The notes beneath the pieces were generated by a model that was not told the origin of the DNA, did not search any database, and was given only the letters and a program-made list of their open reading frames with translations. A DNA stretch of 64,000 bases, taken from Alopecurus myosuroides. Lineage: Eukaryota; Streptophyta; Magnoliopsida; Poales; Poaceae. A program made the position numbers and the translations under genes. Below, one piece after another: positions 33,601-44,806 of the stretch (its first letter is position 1; the number at the start of each line of letters is the position of its first letter). Location of the stretch: NCBI GenBank assembly GCA_028641055.1, contig CM054060.1, forward strand, positions 311,784,949 to 311,848,948. The letters are read 5' to 3'.

Positions 33601-35492
33601 TCCTGTAAAATTGATGATCGAGAGAGTATGTCAGGTAAACAGTTATCCTTTCCTTTAATATGCTAAAAAATGACTTTATATCCATTTCCCGTTATAATAT
33701 CTTCGAATAAAACCCATCTTCTAGTTGAACTTTTCTTACTATTTATTTGATTATAATATTTACATACGGCTTCACAATCTGTTCGTACTGTAAATTCCTT
33801 AAATCCCAAGTATAGTCTAAATGCATTTATGGCATGGACTATTGCGAGAATCTTTCTATCTATGTTATTCACTGTTTTCAATTTATAGCTTCCAGAGGCA
33901 TATCTGCAAAAAATTTCTTCTGTCTTAGAAGAGTATTTATTTGGCTTTTGTTTTAATATAGCACCCCATCCTATTTTGGATGCATCTGTTTCAATTATGA
34001 AATAGTTATCTTCTAATGGTAATTCTAGAGGTTTCAAATTCTTGACTTTTTCTTTTATGGCTTGGACTAGCTTTATATCTTCTGAATTAAAATATTTTTG
34101 ACAATTTTTCCTTAGTTTTGCATATAGTGGCCCAGCGAGTTTTGCTAGGTTATCAATATAGTTTCTTGCATAATTTACAGATCCTAAGAATTTTTGTAGA
34201 ACTTTTTTATCATTCATAGAATCGGGAAATTGTAATATTTTTTTGGCAATATGCTCTTGTAAGTATATTTTTCCTTCTCCTATTTCATGTCCTAAAAAAT
34301 TAATTTTTTCTTTGCAAATTTCCATCTTCTTTTTTGATAGTATTAACCCATTTTGCTCTACCTTCCTAAAGAATACTTCAAGGTGAGCAATATGTTCTTT
34401 ATAAGATTTTGAGAAAACTAATAAATCATCTACATACACTAGTATGAATGATTGATTTTCATTAAATATATTTTGCATTTTTCTTTGAAATAATGCGGGG
34501 GCATTATTTAAACCCAAAGGCATAACAAGCCATTCATAATGACCCTATGGGCATGTAAATGCTGTCCAGGGTATCGATTCTTCTGCCATTTTTACTTGCC
34601 AGAATCCGGCCTTTAAGTCAAATTTAGAGAAGAATTTACTTCCTTGTATTCTATTGATCCACTCTTTCTTATTGGGTATATTATAAGCATCGTCTATGGT
34701 GTTATCATTTAGTCTTTTATAATTAATTACCATCCTAGATTTTCCTCTAACTTCTTCAGCATGATTTCTAACTATAAAGGCTGCAGATCTATGAGGACTC
34801 CTACTTTCTCTAATGACTTTTAACTTTAGTAATTCTTCAATGTGCATTTTAAATTCTTCTATGTCTTTTGGAGTAGCTTCTATTGGTCTTGGCTTTATTA
34901 TATAATCTGAGTTTATAATGTTTATTTTGCAGACTATGGAATTCTTATCCCAATGCTTCATAGGTATTTCTCCGATTATTTGCAAGTCTTCTAATCTTTG
35001 CACAATCTTGTCTATGTCCTTTTTGGATTTTATATCTCTGTACCAATTCGGTGCGAATGATTGTAAACCTATACATTCTGTGCATGTATTTTCTATATGA
35101 TATTCTTCTATGGTGTCACTAAGATCTTCTTCTATGCAGGTTTCAGAAGATTCTTCTTTTAACCTATATTCATTGTCTAGACTAGATATTTCTACATTTT
35201 GTAGAGATTTTCTTTGTTTTCTTACTTCAGATATGTAAGGAACATTATCTTGATAAGGGATAAATGTAACGCCTTCTTCATGTATATTAGTGGTTTGTAA
35301 GGACTGTTGTAAAAATCTTAATCCTAGTATCATGTCATCACTTATTACTGATAAGTCTCTGATTGTAATTTCATCAATTATATATCTAGTACCATTTATG
35401 TAAGTTTCAATATTATATGCCAACTGGTTATCTATTTTCTTTATTCCTGACATATCTGTGGATACTTCGGTTTTATTATCAACGATAGTTTT
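33597..35492 (-). pseudogene. Pararetroviral protease end, RT and RNase H (copy 3)
   Basis: A single frame opens just after the protease frame break (first ATG 35453) and runs to the ORF3 end at about 33,597. It has only two stops, TAG 34545-34547 after TAFTCP and TAG 33663-33665 before HIKGKDN, both also in copy 1. It keeps the protease end with DDMILGLRFLQQSL, which copy 1 lost by deletion, and the RT motifs FSKFDLKAGFWQVKM and YVDDLLVF. RNase H has all its acidic motifs. This is the best preserved RT in the window, but still interrupted. Confidence 0.9.
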
Positions 35493-37482
35493 TTACTATA
35501 TCGGGGCATCTCATAAAATATTTATCATGAATGATGTTCTTTGTACAACCCGTGTCTAATAGTGCCAGTATTTTATAGGAAATATTGGGTTTTAAAATTA
35601 TTTTAACTGGAATCCTTATTCCTAAAACTTCCTTAAATGGTAATCTCACTATGTATTTATTTCCAAAGCTTGTTATGGCGTCTTTTAATTGGATTAGTCT
35701 GTCTCCCTTGTTTTCTCTTATGGTTACCATTTGCTCTTTTAATTCAGTTATTTTGTTCGTACTACCTTCTTGTTCCTTCATATTGTTATCTAAATTATAT
35801 TTTAACTCTTCTAACTCCACTTCTAGTTTGTTTATCCTATTTTCTAGGATTCTAACTCTACTAGATAGAATTCGGTTTTCTGGCTCAATTTCTACTTCTT
35901 GTCTCCAAGCTTGGTTTTTAGCCTTTAAACACGAAGTGCAAGCTTGTTTTAAGCATAGGTTACATGTAAATCTATTATACTGGCTTGGGTAATATATGCA
36001 AAAAGCGCATTTAATGTTATAATCACCTTTACCTCTAACCCAGTCGTGCTCGCAATCTAATTGATTCATCATTTCAATTTTTAAACCAGCTATTTGGTCT
36101 ATAAAATCTAATTCATCTTCGCTTGATTCTTCTTCTAAAATATCATTATCTAATTCATCAGTTTCTATGATCGAATATATTGATTCATCATCCTTTATTT
36201 CCTCATCACAAACCAATATATGTTTGTTAATGCTATCAATAATTAGAACTCTTTCTTGTTCTTCATATTTACTAGAATATCTTTTCTGATCTTTGTTAGG
36301 ACAAGTTTTACTTAAGTGATCAGGCGAGTTGCATATAAAACACCTACATGTCTTATCATAATTCTTCCTAGAATTATATCTTCTAACATTCCTTTTATGC
36401 AAATAAGGGGCTTTATTATCCGACCTTGTTTGGAAATATCTTTTCTTTGTTCTAAAATTCCTATTATCTCTATTTTGGGGTTTGTGAAATTTTCGGATTC
36501 TATATCTTTCTTCTCCATATGTTAATGGTATTTGAATAATATTATTACAAAAATTATAATCGGATTTTTTCATAGATCTTTGTGCCTGTATATTTGTACA
36601 TACCTTCCTTAGATGTTTAAATACAAATGTTATAGCTTGAGAAATATTCACTATGTTTCCATTTGATTCTTTCTTATAATCCTCAAATATTATTGAACCT
36701 AGAGGGTCAGGCAATTTATGAAAGTATCTTTCAACCACTCCTTTATTGTATCCTTGCTTAGCTGTGGTAGCATTATATAAATAATGTTGAGAGAATTCTT
36801 TTATACCTCTCCAATTGGTTAGAGTTAATTTTTCTATTTCTCTCAGCCTTTCATTTTGTAATGTTGTATACCCTATTTCTGGGTCTTCGGCTATAACCAT
36901 ATTTGATATCACATTAGCAAAATTATTAGGATTACTTACAGCCCTTTTTAAATTTTCATACATATCCGGATAACATTCTACCCAATTTTCCCATAAAACT
37001 TTAACAGATTCTCCTAAAAAGGTTTCAAGATATGTTAACATATCTTCAACCTTAGTGCCTATATTATGCTGATTTTGTATATATTTTTGAACTATTATAC
37101 CTTTCCAAATGGTGAGTATATTTGGCCAATCTACTGGGTCATGAGCCGCTAAATTTAAAATTGCGCCATCGTTCCTAAAATTTTGAAATTGCACCGGTTT
37201 ATCAAAATCTCTTCTCTTGCTACCCATGTACCTATATTGTCCCGGAATATATGTGGGTTGAAAATCATCAGTTTCTGGAGGTGGAGGCCAATCTCCAGCT
37301 CTTCTAGATGGTCTTTCTCTCTCTTCTCTTTTCATAGAGGTCTCACCTCTTTTTCTTTTGGCACTGTTATCTATTTCCATGGCTTCCATTGCATTGTCTA
37401 AATTGTGCAAGTCTACATCATCGAGTGAATCTATAAAATCATTATATTGGTCTGCATTATCATAGTTTTCATCTTCATACAA
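35479..37482 (-). pseudogene. Pararetroviral coat protein and protease start (copy 3)
   Basis: Open for 667 codons from ATG 37482 to TGA 35479-35481. It has the capsid region, the basic stretch, zinc knuckle CFICNSPDHLSKTC, the CX2CX11CX2CX4CX2C motif and LLDTG. Upstream, an in-frame TAA replaces Glu just before 37482 and a 1-base deletion lies near 37,680, so it is cut off from the movement part. The C-terminal frame break is identical to that in copy 1. Confidence 0.88.
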
Positions 37483-37737
37483 TATTTATTTCATTAATTC
37501 TTCTTCCTCTTCATAACTTTCTGTTAGTATTTTATTATTTATATCCCATTGCTCTTCTTCACATATGACTTTATTTTCATTGTGTTGGTTGCTATGATTG
37601 TCTTTCTTATCTATAACATTTGTTGCAGTATTAGTATTTTGCATATTTGAACTACTAGCAACTGGGATTTTCTCGCTTTTATCGTTTTTAATCTTGCGGT
37701 CTCTCTAATGAAAAACAATTGTTTTTCTCTTATCTTA

Positions 37738-38777
37738 GGCTAGTCTTTAATCATTGAATTATTATATTCCCATTCTATATGCTTTAATTTTGTTTCGTAT
37801 TGATTTATTTCATCTTCCAAGTTTGCCCTTTCCATACACTCAGTAGGACCCTTACTCTTACTATCACCAAATTCCGAGTCTGAAATAGAGGATTCTGTGT
37901 CTTCCAGAGGTGCGGATTTGTAATCTGTGAACCTAATGCTGCTACATCCTTCATAATTTTTATAGCTTATATAGTTATTGGGCTGCTTTAGTTCCTTTTT
38001 TTCTATTAGCTCACTTATTTTCCATTCCTCTCCTGCTCTTTCTTCCGAGCTAATCTTAAGAGGACTCATAAAATTTATGCCTTTTGACCGCATACTTTCT
38101 ATTACATCGTCTACATTTACTCTATACCTAGAGCTACTTTTGTTTGAGAGTCTTCCTATGAATTCTATACTTACCAACAAGTTTGTTCCTTTAAAATCTT
38201 CATATCATTTGGACTGGAATCCAAAACTCATTTTTTCAATAAACTCTTTCACAGGCACCATTAAATCTGGGGCTATGTAAGTTATTAATCTATTCTCATT
38301 CATGTCTCCTTCCATAAATCCTAATGCTGCTTTATCTATTGATTCCCACCTTTTGTCTAATAATGTTATTAAAACTTTTGCTCCTAATTTCTTTCTTGTC
38401 ATTCCTTTCACACCTATGATATACATACCTTGGTGAATATATTTATAACCACAATATTTTAACTCATTTTCAATGTTCTTACTCACAATTCTCAGTTCTA
38501 CAGGATGCGTCAACACACTTAATTCCACTTCTCTGGGTATTCTATATAACACGCTGCTACTTTCAAACATTCCCATGTGATATACTTGTTGCGGTTTTAT
38601 TTTTCTTAGAGTATCTTTTTGGTATCTTTCTAGATCACTCTGCAAATCTATAACTTCTTCCAAACTATCAATATCATCAGATTTGCTGCATGACAATCTA
38701 TGCCTTATTGTTAGGGGTCTCGAATCTTGCCTTATTAATTGGAGGGTTTTGTCTCTTCTATTTTTAGATATGTCCAT
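37738..38777 (-). pseudogene. Pararetroviral ORF3 start: movement protein region (copy 3)
   Basis: ORF3 begins at its own ATG (38777), inside the end of ORF2. The 30K-type movement domain follows in one frame, broken by a TGA at about 38,205 (a Gly codon in copy 1) and ended by a TAG at about 37,740 where copy 1 has Trp. Both stops are private to copy 3. In intact relatives the protein guides virions through plasmodesmata. Confidence 0.8.
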
Positions 38778-39013
38778 TTTTCTGAACCGATATTTCTTGG
38801 TGATGCTACTATTACAGATGAAGCTAACACAATATCTTTGTTACTTTGTGCACTCTTTAGTTTTTCTAAAATCTGAACCAATAATTGTAAGATAGTATTA
38901 TTCTGCCTTATTATTATTTTGGAATCTTCCTTTGGTGAGTCGTGACTAGAGAATCCGACTTCCGGTGTTAGGTATTTCTCTACTTCTTTTAATGCTTGAT
39001 TATATTCGGACAT
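38735..39013 (-). CDS. Pararetroviral ORF2 (copy 3), intact small ORF
   Basis: A 92-codon ORF from ATG 39013 to TAA 38735-38737. It starts five bases after the end of ORF1 and overlaps the ORF3 start by 43 bases in another frame. The protein is charged, with a Leu/Ile-rich helix (NTILQLLVQILEKLKSAQ), similar in size and position to the roughly 12-kDa ORF2 product of tungroviruses, which associates with the coat protein and binds nucleic acid. In copy 1 this ORF is fused to ORF3 by a 2-base loss. Confidence 0.7.
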   Translation of the reverse strand: MSEYNQALKEVEKYLTPEVGFSSHDSPKEDSKIIIRQNNTILQLLVQILEKLKSAQSNKDIVLASSVIVASPRNIGSEKWTYLKIEETKPSN

Positions 39014-39017
39014 GCAA

Positions 39018-39512
39018 TTATGCGAGTATCAAGGTTTTTATTTCTTGCACCAAAGACTTGATTTTTAGCAAATTTTGCCTTGTTTCTGGGCTTGAAGATG
39101 ATTCTTTGCTTTTATTCAGGTTATGGTTTATATGCTTCCCTATGGATAGTACTTCTTCTTTGATGTAATCGTTATTCTTACAAACTATATTTTGTCTTGA
39201 CTTTGCTTCTTCTAGTTTATGCAAAGCTAGATCAATTTTATTATTCAACACAGAGTACTTCTCTGAGAGTTTTTGATATTCTCGAAATATGCTTTCAAAT
39301 TTTTGGTCTAATATGTCTTGCCTCTTCCCCCAAGATATAAAGGAATTATATGTCAGATCAACTATTGTATTTAGTTGGCTATGATTGGTATGCCAAAAAT
39401 GCTCTTCCGAAGAATTTATTCTTCACCTTATATCAATATGGTCTTTAGTTTTTATTACTTTACCTTCGCTAACTTCTAAATTCAGGTACTTTAACCTTTC
39501 TATGATTAAACA
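39018..39512 (-). pseudogene. Pararetroviral ORF1 without ATG, one stop (copy 3)
   Basis: Same 164-codon frame as in copy 1, also without an in-frame ATG, and interrupted by TGA at 39423-39425 (Cys codon in copy 1). The absence of ATG in both copies supports non-AUG initiation in the ancestor. Confidence 0.7.
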
Positions 39513-39514
39513 CT

Positions 39515-39527
39515 AGCTCTGATACAA
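39515..39527 (-). promoter_or_regulatory. Primer-binding site of pararetrovirus copy 3 (one mismatch)
   Basis: The minus strand reads TTGTATCAGAGCT, one base different from the initiator-Met complement kept in copy 1. It lies directly before ORF1. Confidence 0.8.
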
Positions 39528-40846
39528 ATAATTTGCGGATATATAAAATATTATAACAGAAATAAAAATTACAAAATATACAGCGATATGTTTATGATTT
39601 TATATATTTAAGCTAATATATCAAATATATATAAATTTGATTTTAATTTTAAAACGTGGATTATAATATTATCGCTGACGCAAAATCTTTTGCAGGATCT
39701 TTAAAGGCTGGCGAGGCCAACGGGCTACCGACGGTGTTCGCAGTGGTGTAAAAGTCCTACTCAGTACTCACCGTATTTCTAATTATATTGCTTCAGGAGT
39801 AGCTAAGTTTATTTCTCTTGATGTTTTTAAAACAGGTTTATATAGGGCGTTTTACTTATCGTCTTTCGAGGCAATTCCACCCAGAGGGAACACTTCTCTA
39901 CGGATACAAGGTTCTCATTTACGCGCCAAAGGCTCAACAGAGAACTACACGCAGAGGTTTCTCCTATAGGATCCCTAGCATAAGAACCCAACCCATATAA
40001 ACATGCTTAAAAAGACCAAGAGAAAAACAAAACTACTTCATTTCCACAATACAAATTCCATACAGCTTTCCCTTTCGGGAACCTCCGGAGGGCTTACACA
40101 GAGACGGTGAAAATTACCTTACAGCTGGCTGCACTCGTACAACTCCTTATTTCAGTGGATTATTTTACAGTGGAGGGAAGGTGGTACTACTACTACTACT
40201 ACTACTACTGAGCAGCGAGTTTGCTGGCTGAGTCGCACTGGCTCTCTGCTCTGCTGGTGGATGTGAATGCTCGTGTCTTGCTTCGCTGCGGGTGTGTCCT
40301 TTTATAGCCGGGAGATCAGCCTTCACGAGGGCACACCTTGCTAATCTTGCCCTTATCTTCTTCATCTCAATAATGTGCCTATCTCATAGGTCCATAATGT
40401 GCCTATATTATAGCTCCATAATGTGCCTATGTCATAGACTTTATAGGCTTCCTTTGTAGCTTGTAGTTTTCCTTATAGCTTTCTTGATCACATGTTTGGA
40501 ATCTCCTTTTATGTGCATGCTTGGCTGGCTGCACACACTTATCTTCAACATGTTGATCTTGTCCCACTTCAATAATGTATCTTGGACCAACTTTTCTTAA
40601 TTAACATGGGTGGCCTTGTCTTCTCGACTAATTGGGTTCTCCATGCTTAGGAAAAACTGCATTAAAGGAGATGATGCATGGCTGCCTATAGGCAATGCCA
40701 ATGGATAAATGTCGCTGCGTATATATACGCGCACATGGTTTTTTTATATGTTTATATCCTCCGCGCCCGAATTATTGATATATATATATCAATATGCTGG
40801 TACAATATTCCTTCTTGGTAAATATTCTGGGATTCTGGCACGGGTC
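39528..40846 (-). promoter_or_regulatory. Leader and promoter region of pararetrovirus copy 3
   Basis: On the minus strand this contains three 24-bp tandem repeats (40366-40437), the CTATAAAAGGA TATA box near 40,308, a TAG/CTA triplet run near 40,185-40,208, the GTAAGG donor-like sequence near 40,124 and a long leader. The leader lacks the inverted duplicate found in copy 1. The first leader ATG is changed to GTG. Confidence 0.65.
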
Positions 40847-41126
40847 CTCCGCGCCTAAATAATTGATAGCAATATCAATTAATATTCACTACTATTTGTA
40901 GGAAATATTCATGATTTATTCTGGTTTCTGCCCATGTCCTGCAATATCCATGTGATCGTCGTCCGAAAGATTAAAATCATATTTTGCTTCATATTCTTTC
41001 TTTATTTGATCAAACCTGACATCAAATTCTATTCTTCATTCTTGTAAAATCTCTTCTTTTAATTCTTCTTTTAACGACTTCTTAGATTCTTCAGATTTTT
41101 CATTTATCTTTAGATCTATATATGCC
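40847..41126 (-). mobile_element. Pararetroviral fragment (copy 4): end of ORF4 and intergenic hairpin
   Basis: On the minus strand this holds the Lys/Glu-rich C-terminal part of ORF4, the palindromic hairpin AATTGATATTGCTATCAATT and GGCGCGGAGGAC, which leads directly into the leader of copy 3. It is thus in natural genome order with copy 3 (end of one unit followed by the start of the next). It is cut at TATATGCC (41126) where LINE-like sequence begins. Confidence 0.8.
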
Positions 41127-41173
41127 TAGTTACAAAATGTACACAATGCACAAAAGTGGAAGAAAGAGCTAGT

Positions 41174-42150
41174 CTAAGCTAAATCATCAATCCATCTAGA
41201 TAACTCCCGTAGATCTTTGTCCTTCACCCTATGCGTATGCATGGTGATCTCATGAACAAAATTCCTCCTCCAAACCCTGAAAGTTGGCATTATGTGTTGA
41301 AATATGGCCTCATTGCGCCGTTTCCAAATATGCCAGGAAGCTAGAATCACCACTTCCGCAAAGAAAGGTTTATCAAACTTCCTGCGGGTCTTATAAAATA
41401 CTTGCTCAAAACTATTACCATCCTCCCAGAAGATCTGAAGATAATTCCAAATGCGGACACTAAAATTGCAATTGAAAAAGAGATGCATCCAATCTTCAGT
41501 TTGCCTTGAGGGACATAGAGCACAATGGAAAATATCAGTCACATTCCAATGTCTACGTCGAAGCATATCCCTGGTGTTTAAGCGACCACTGACTAGTAAC
41601 CAAGCAAACCCCTTGATTCGAAGCACCAGTTTACTTTGCCAAATCCAATCATAAATCTTGCTTGCTCTCTGGTTTCGAAAACAGTGACGATAAAAACTCT
41701 TAGGCGTGTAGAGCCCACCCTTCCAAATAGTCTTCCACTCATCACAAGCCGTGTGATCCAGTTGAACATTTTGCAAGACCAACTTGAACTCTTGATACTG
41801 CTGGAAAGCATGCTGTGAGAGAGGGAGGTCAAATAGCTGCGATCTGTTGGTTGTAAGGAGTACCTCCCGGACTGAAAGTTGAGTGTCAATTGCAAACGAA
41901 AAGAGCCGAGGGAAATCATTCCCGAAAATCCGACCATGCCATGCATCACCCCAAAAAATTGCCGTGTCTTCCATCCCCACAACAACCGTACTTGTTTGAA
42001 AATAGAGAGGGGCTAGCTTCATGATATCCCGCCACCAAAAGGAGCCACATGGTGGAGCAGATTGTGGGACTCCATTCGGATAATGTCTCCACACCAAATC
42101 AACCCAAGGTAGCCGGGCCTTGTTAAAGAATTTATGAAGATGTTTAATAA
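41174..42150 (-). pseudogene. 5'-truncated LINE ORF2 C-terminal part (zf-RVT region)
   Basis: An open minus-strand frame from about 42,150 to the stop near 41,174. It starts with KARLPWVDLVWRHYPNG, continues through GSFWWRDIMKL and FWGDAWHG, and contains the zinc-binding zf-RVT domain typical of plant L1-clade ORF2 C-termini (LRIKGFAWLLVSGRLNTRDM, CALC, DWMHLFFNCNFSVRIW), then HIWKRRNEAIF. Endonuclease and RT are absent, as expected for 5' truncation during target-primed insertion. The 3' side lies next to the viral fragment, without a recognisable poly-A. Confidence 0.8.
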
Positions 42151-42368
42151 GAACATTATATCATTTTGATTATTCGACAGATTATTCATGTTATTTCAAA
42201 CTACATTAAATAAATCGTTTATTCATCTTGAATTCAGTGTGTTGCAGTATGTCATTATATGAATATATAATGTCTCTAATATCTCAAACATAATAATTTT
42301 TTATTTTTAATTTAAGATCATGCCCTACTAAACTCCCATGATAGTGTGTGGGGTTTCAACTAGTCCTA
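42151..42368. other. AT-rich spacer; no gene
   Basis: No coding frame. The last bases (TCCTA before 42369), joined to the sequence after 44806, would recreate a Helitron-like 5' end, TCCTATATAACTAAATAG. Confidence 0.4.
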
Positions 42369-44806
42369 TCTACTATATCTAAATAGGAGCCCCCCACTAC
42401 AGGATTTTTCTGCCCTTACAATCAGCCACGTCACTACAAATTCCCTCATCCATTAGATTGACCACGGGTGGCCAGATTTGCACACAGTCCACGCCCAATG
42501 TTCGTCTCGCCTCCCTGGCTCCTAGCACCAAGCCACCAACGCACCAGCTTGATCTTTCCCCTTCCACTTCCCGGCCCCTCCTTTAATTCAAGAAGTCGGG
42601 CTTCGCTGCTCCATCTTCTTGGTTTGGCTAATATAAATCTGCCACCAGTGCCAGAGGCCTCCTCCCCTTCTTGGAGCCCATGCCAGATTGGCCGCCGGTA
42701 GCACGTCTGCGTCCAGCCGCCGGGTGGCTGCCAATCCCTTCCGTCTTTCCCTGCTCGGCTTTTTATGCACGCTGCCGCTCGGCCGATTAGAAAGATAGGG
42801 CATGTGCGGGCTGTGAGGGTGTTTCAACGGGAGATTGGGAGAGAGCCGGGAGGGTGCCGCGGGCATCTTCAAGTCACAATTGGATGGATACATTGTCCGG
42901 ATCGACAAAATCCTTCTGGTCTGTACACACATCTTCAGTCCAAAATCTTATACTCCAGTTGATTCTTCCGCTTCCATGTCCAGCGGGCTTGGGCATGACA
43001 AATCACGAAGTTTGTAATGATTCTAATTGGCTATTTTTTATGTGGTAGTTCTGCTTGGTTATGCAAAGGGATTTTTTCCTTGACTGATTGTTTGATTCGA
43101 ACACGTCATGATGTACTGGGTTAATTCTGGGTCGGTTCTTTCAGATGTGCCGAAATCGTAACTGATGATGCCATCCACGGCAGGTTCCGGCTGGTGAGAA
43201 ACGTACAATTAACCTGAAGACTCAGTTCATATATTGTATTAGTAATCTCTGGCTATACCCCCTTACGGCCTTACATCATTTCTTCTCTCTGCAGCAAGCA
43301 GCATGCCGCCGTGCACCCCTGCTCTCTAGCCATTACGACACTAGGAACGCTGATATTCCCCCTTTTTTAGCATTCTGCTGGTAATATGTGTGTGAATTGT
43401 AGCCCCGGAACCCAATTGTTAAATTGTCCAGAAAACTACCACGCTTTCACGTTGTTGATTGATGCCTGATTATTCCACCATTTGTGATTTCTGTTGCGTA
43501 TGGATTAAAATGGAGATACCTGATCTGCAATCAATGGGGCACTTTTAACAGCCCTGACCCCTGAGTACTGCAGTATACACCCAGATTTTAAGTAATACAG
43601 AGTAGTATATATTTACTGTTGCCAAACTGTCAGCTCGATCCTTTATTACTGCAAAACAAAACAGACGTCACAACTAATCTAGATTTCTTTCTTCACACTC
43701 TTGAAATTTCCAAGCATGGAGGAGGGATGAATTAACTTGAGACCACTTCATCAAGTTAAGACTCGAGGAAGGGATACTTAAATCGAGTACATGTACCCAC
43801 CGCTTCCATGACTTTAGTTACCTGTAAATTTTGGTTTACATGTACCCTTTGCTTTGCTCTCATTCATTTTTATGTCCAGGAGGAGCAAGAGAAAGGGAAC
43901 TACAGAAAATATAAGGATCTCTTGCTACCTTCTATTTTTTTGTTTGATTCATCCAAATCCAGTCATATTAGCATCAGCTGATGCTACAACATTATTGCCC
44001 TGATGTTGACTCAGAGGATTATTTTGGGCCATGGTCATTTCTCCAATTTAATGCTCATGTTTTCAGTTAAGAGTAGTGTGATCGAACATCATCTAACATG
44101 CCTGAAATTTCCATTTTTCTTTAGTTCCCTGTAGATTTTAGTTCACATGTACCTGTCTCTTTTCTTTCATTGGTTTTTGTCCGAGAGGGAAGCAAAATAC
44201 AGGGAATTAGAGAAAAATAAGGATATCTTTTTACTTTCTATTTTTTGTTTGGTTCATCCAAATCCAGTCATGTTACATACCTGCAGAACATGTTTTCTAA
44301 ATCATATCTATTTCTAACTTTTCTTAGTCAATTTTATTTCTAATATTTTTTCTTGACCCATATTCCTACAGCGGAGTACATGATTTCATAATAGTGCATA
44401 TTTTAACTCCTAAGGTGTTGAACCACTCTCGCCGAAATAGTCGGTTCTTCCCCACTGCATGGCCATATTCACAGCTACTACCGGTACATATGCTTTCCAT
44501 ATGTTGCTACATCTGTAGTAAGTATTAGAATCATACTTACAGAACATGGTTTCTTCATCCATATATATGTTATTAGATTGGTACCGGTATATAATTTAAT
44601 CATAGTGTATTCTGATTTCTTTCAATACCATGTCGTTTTTGAATTTCTCTAACATGAGTAGAGCTGCAAGTTCTTCATTTAATGGTATTGGTACATTCGT
44701 TTTCTTGATTCGTTTTTATACAGGCTTTTGACCCAATATTTAAAACCAAATATTATCTGAATATATTTCAATCATTTCCCGCAGCAACGCGCGGGGTGTC
44801 ATCTAG
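42369..44806 (+). mobile_element. Non-autonomous Helitron A, both ends visible
   Basis: The 5' end TCTACTATATCTAAATAGG follows an A at 42368. The 3' end has hairpin CCCGC (44778-44782) / GCGGG (44791-44795), then GTGTCAT and CTAG at 44803-44806, followed by T. Insertion between A and T with TC...CTAG termini is the Helitron rule. Length is 2,438 bp. No Rep/helicase frame is present. A GC-richer part (42,460-43,000) with a possible 5'-exon look may be captured host sequence; I do not recognise it. Confidence 0.7.

Larger units (their letters stand above)
30752..34421. repeat. Large inverted repeat: two viral 3' segments tail to tail
   Basis: Arms are 30752-32523 (copy 2, plus) and 32649-34421 (end of copy 3, minus), 1,772 and 1,773 bp, nearly identical, with a 125-bp centre. 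Any transcript crossing the centre would fold into a long RNA hairpin covering RT, RNase H and ORF4. Confidence 0.9.
32649..40846 (-). mobile_element. Endogenous pararetrovirus copy 3, nearly full length, minus strand
   Basis: This carries the same gene order as copy 1 in the opposite direction, about 8.2 kb. It keeps the separate ORF2 and the ORF3 ATG that copy 1 has lost, and its RT/RNase H frame has only the two TAG stops shared with copy 1. The leader shows no inverted duplication. The right limit (GGCACGGGTC at 40846) matches the left limit of copy 1. Confidence 0.9.

Noticed and set aside
35585..35992. Plus-strand frames across copy 3
   Set aside because: They are antisense shadows of the viral coat/protease region and also appear opposite copy 1.
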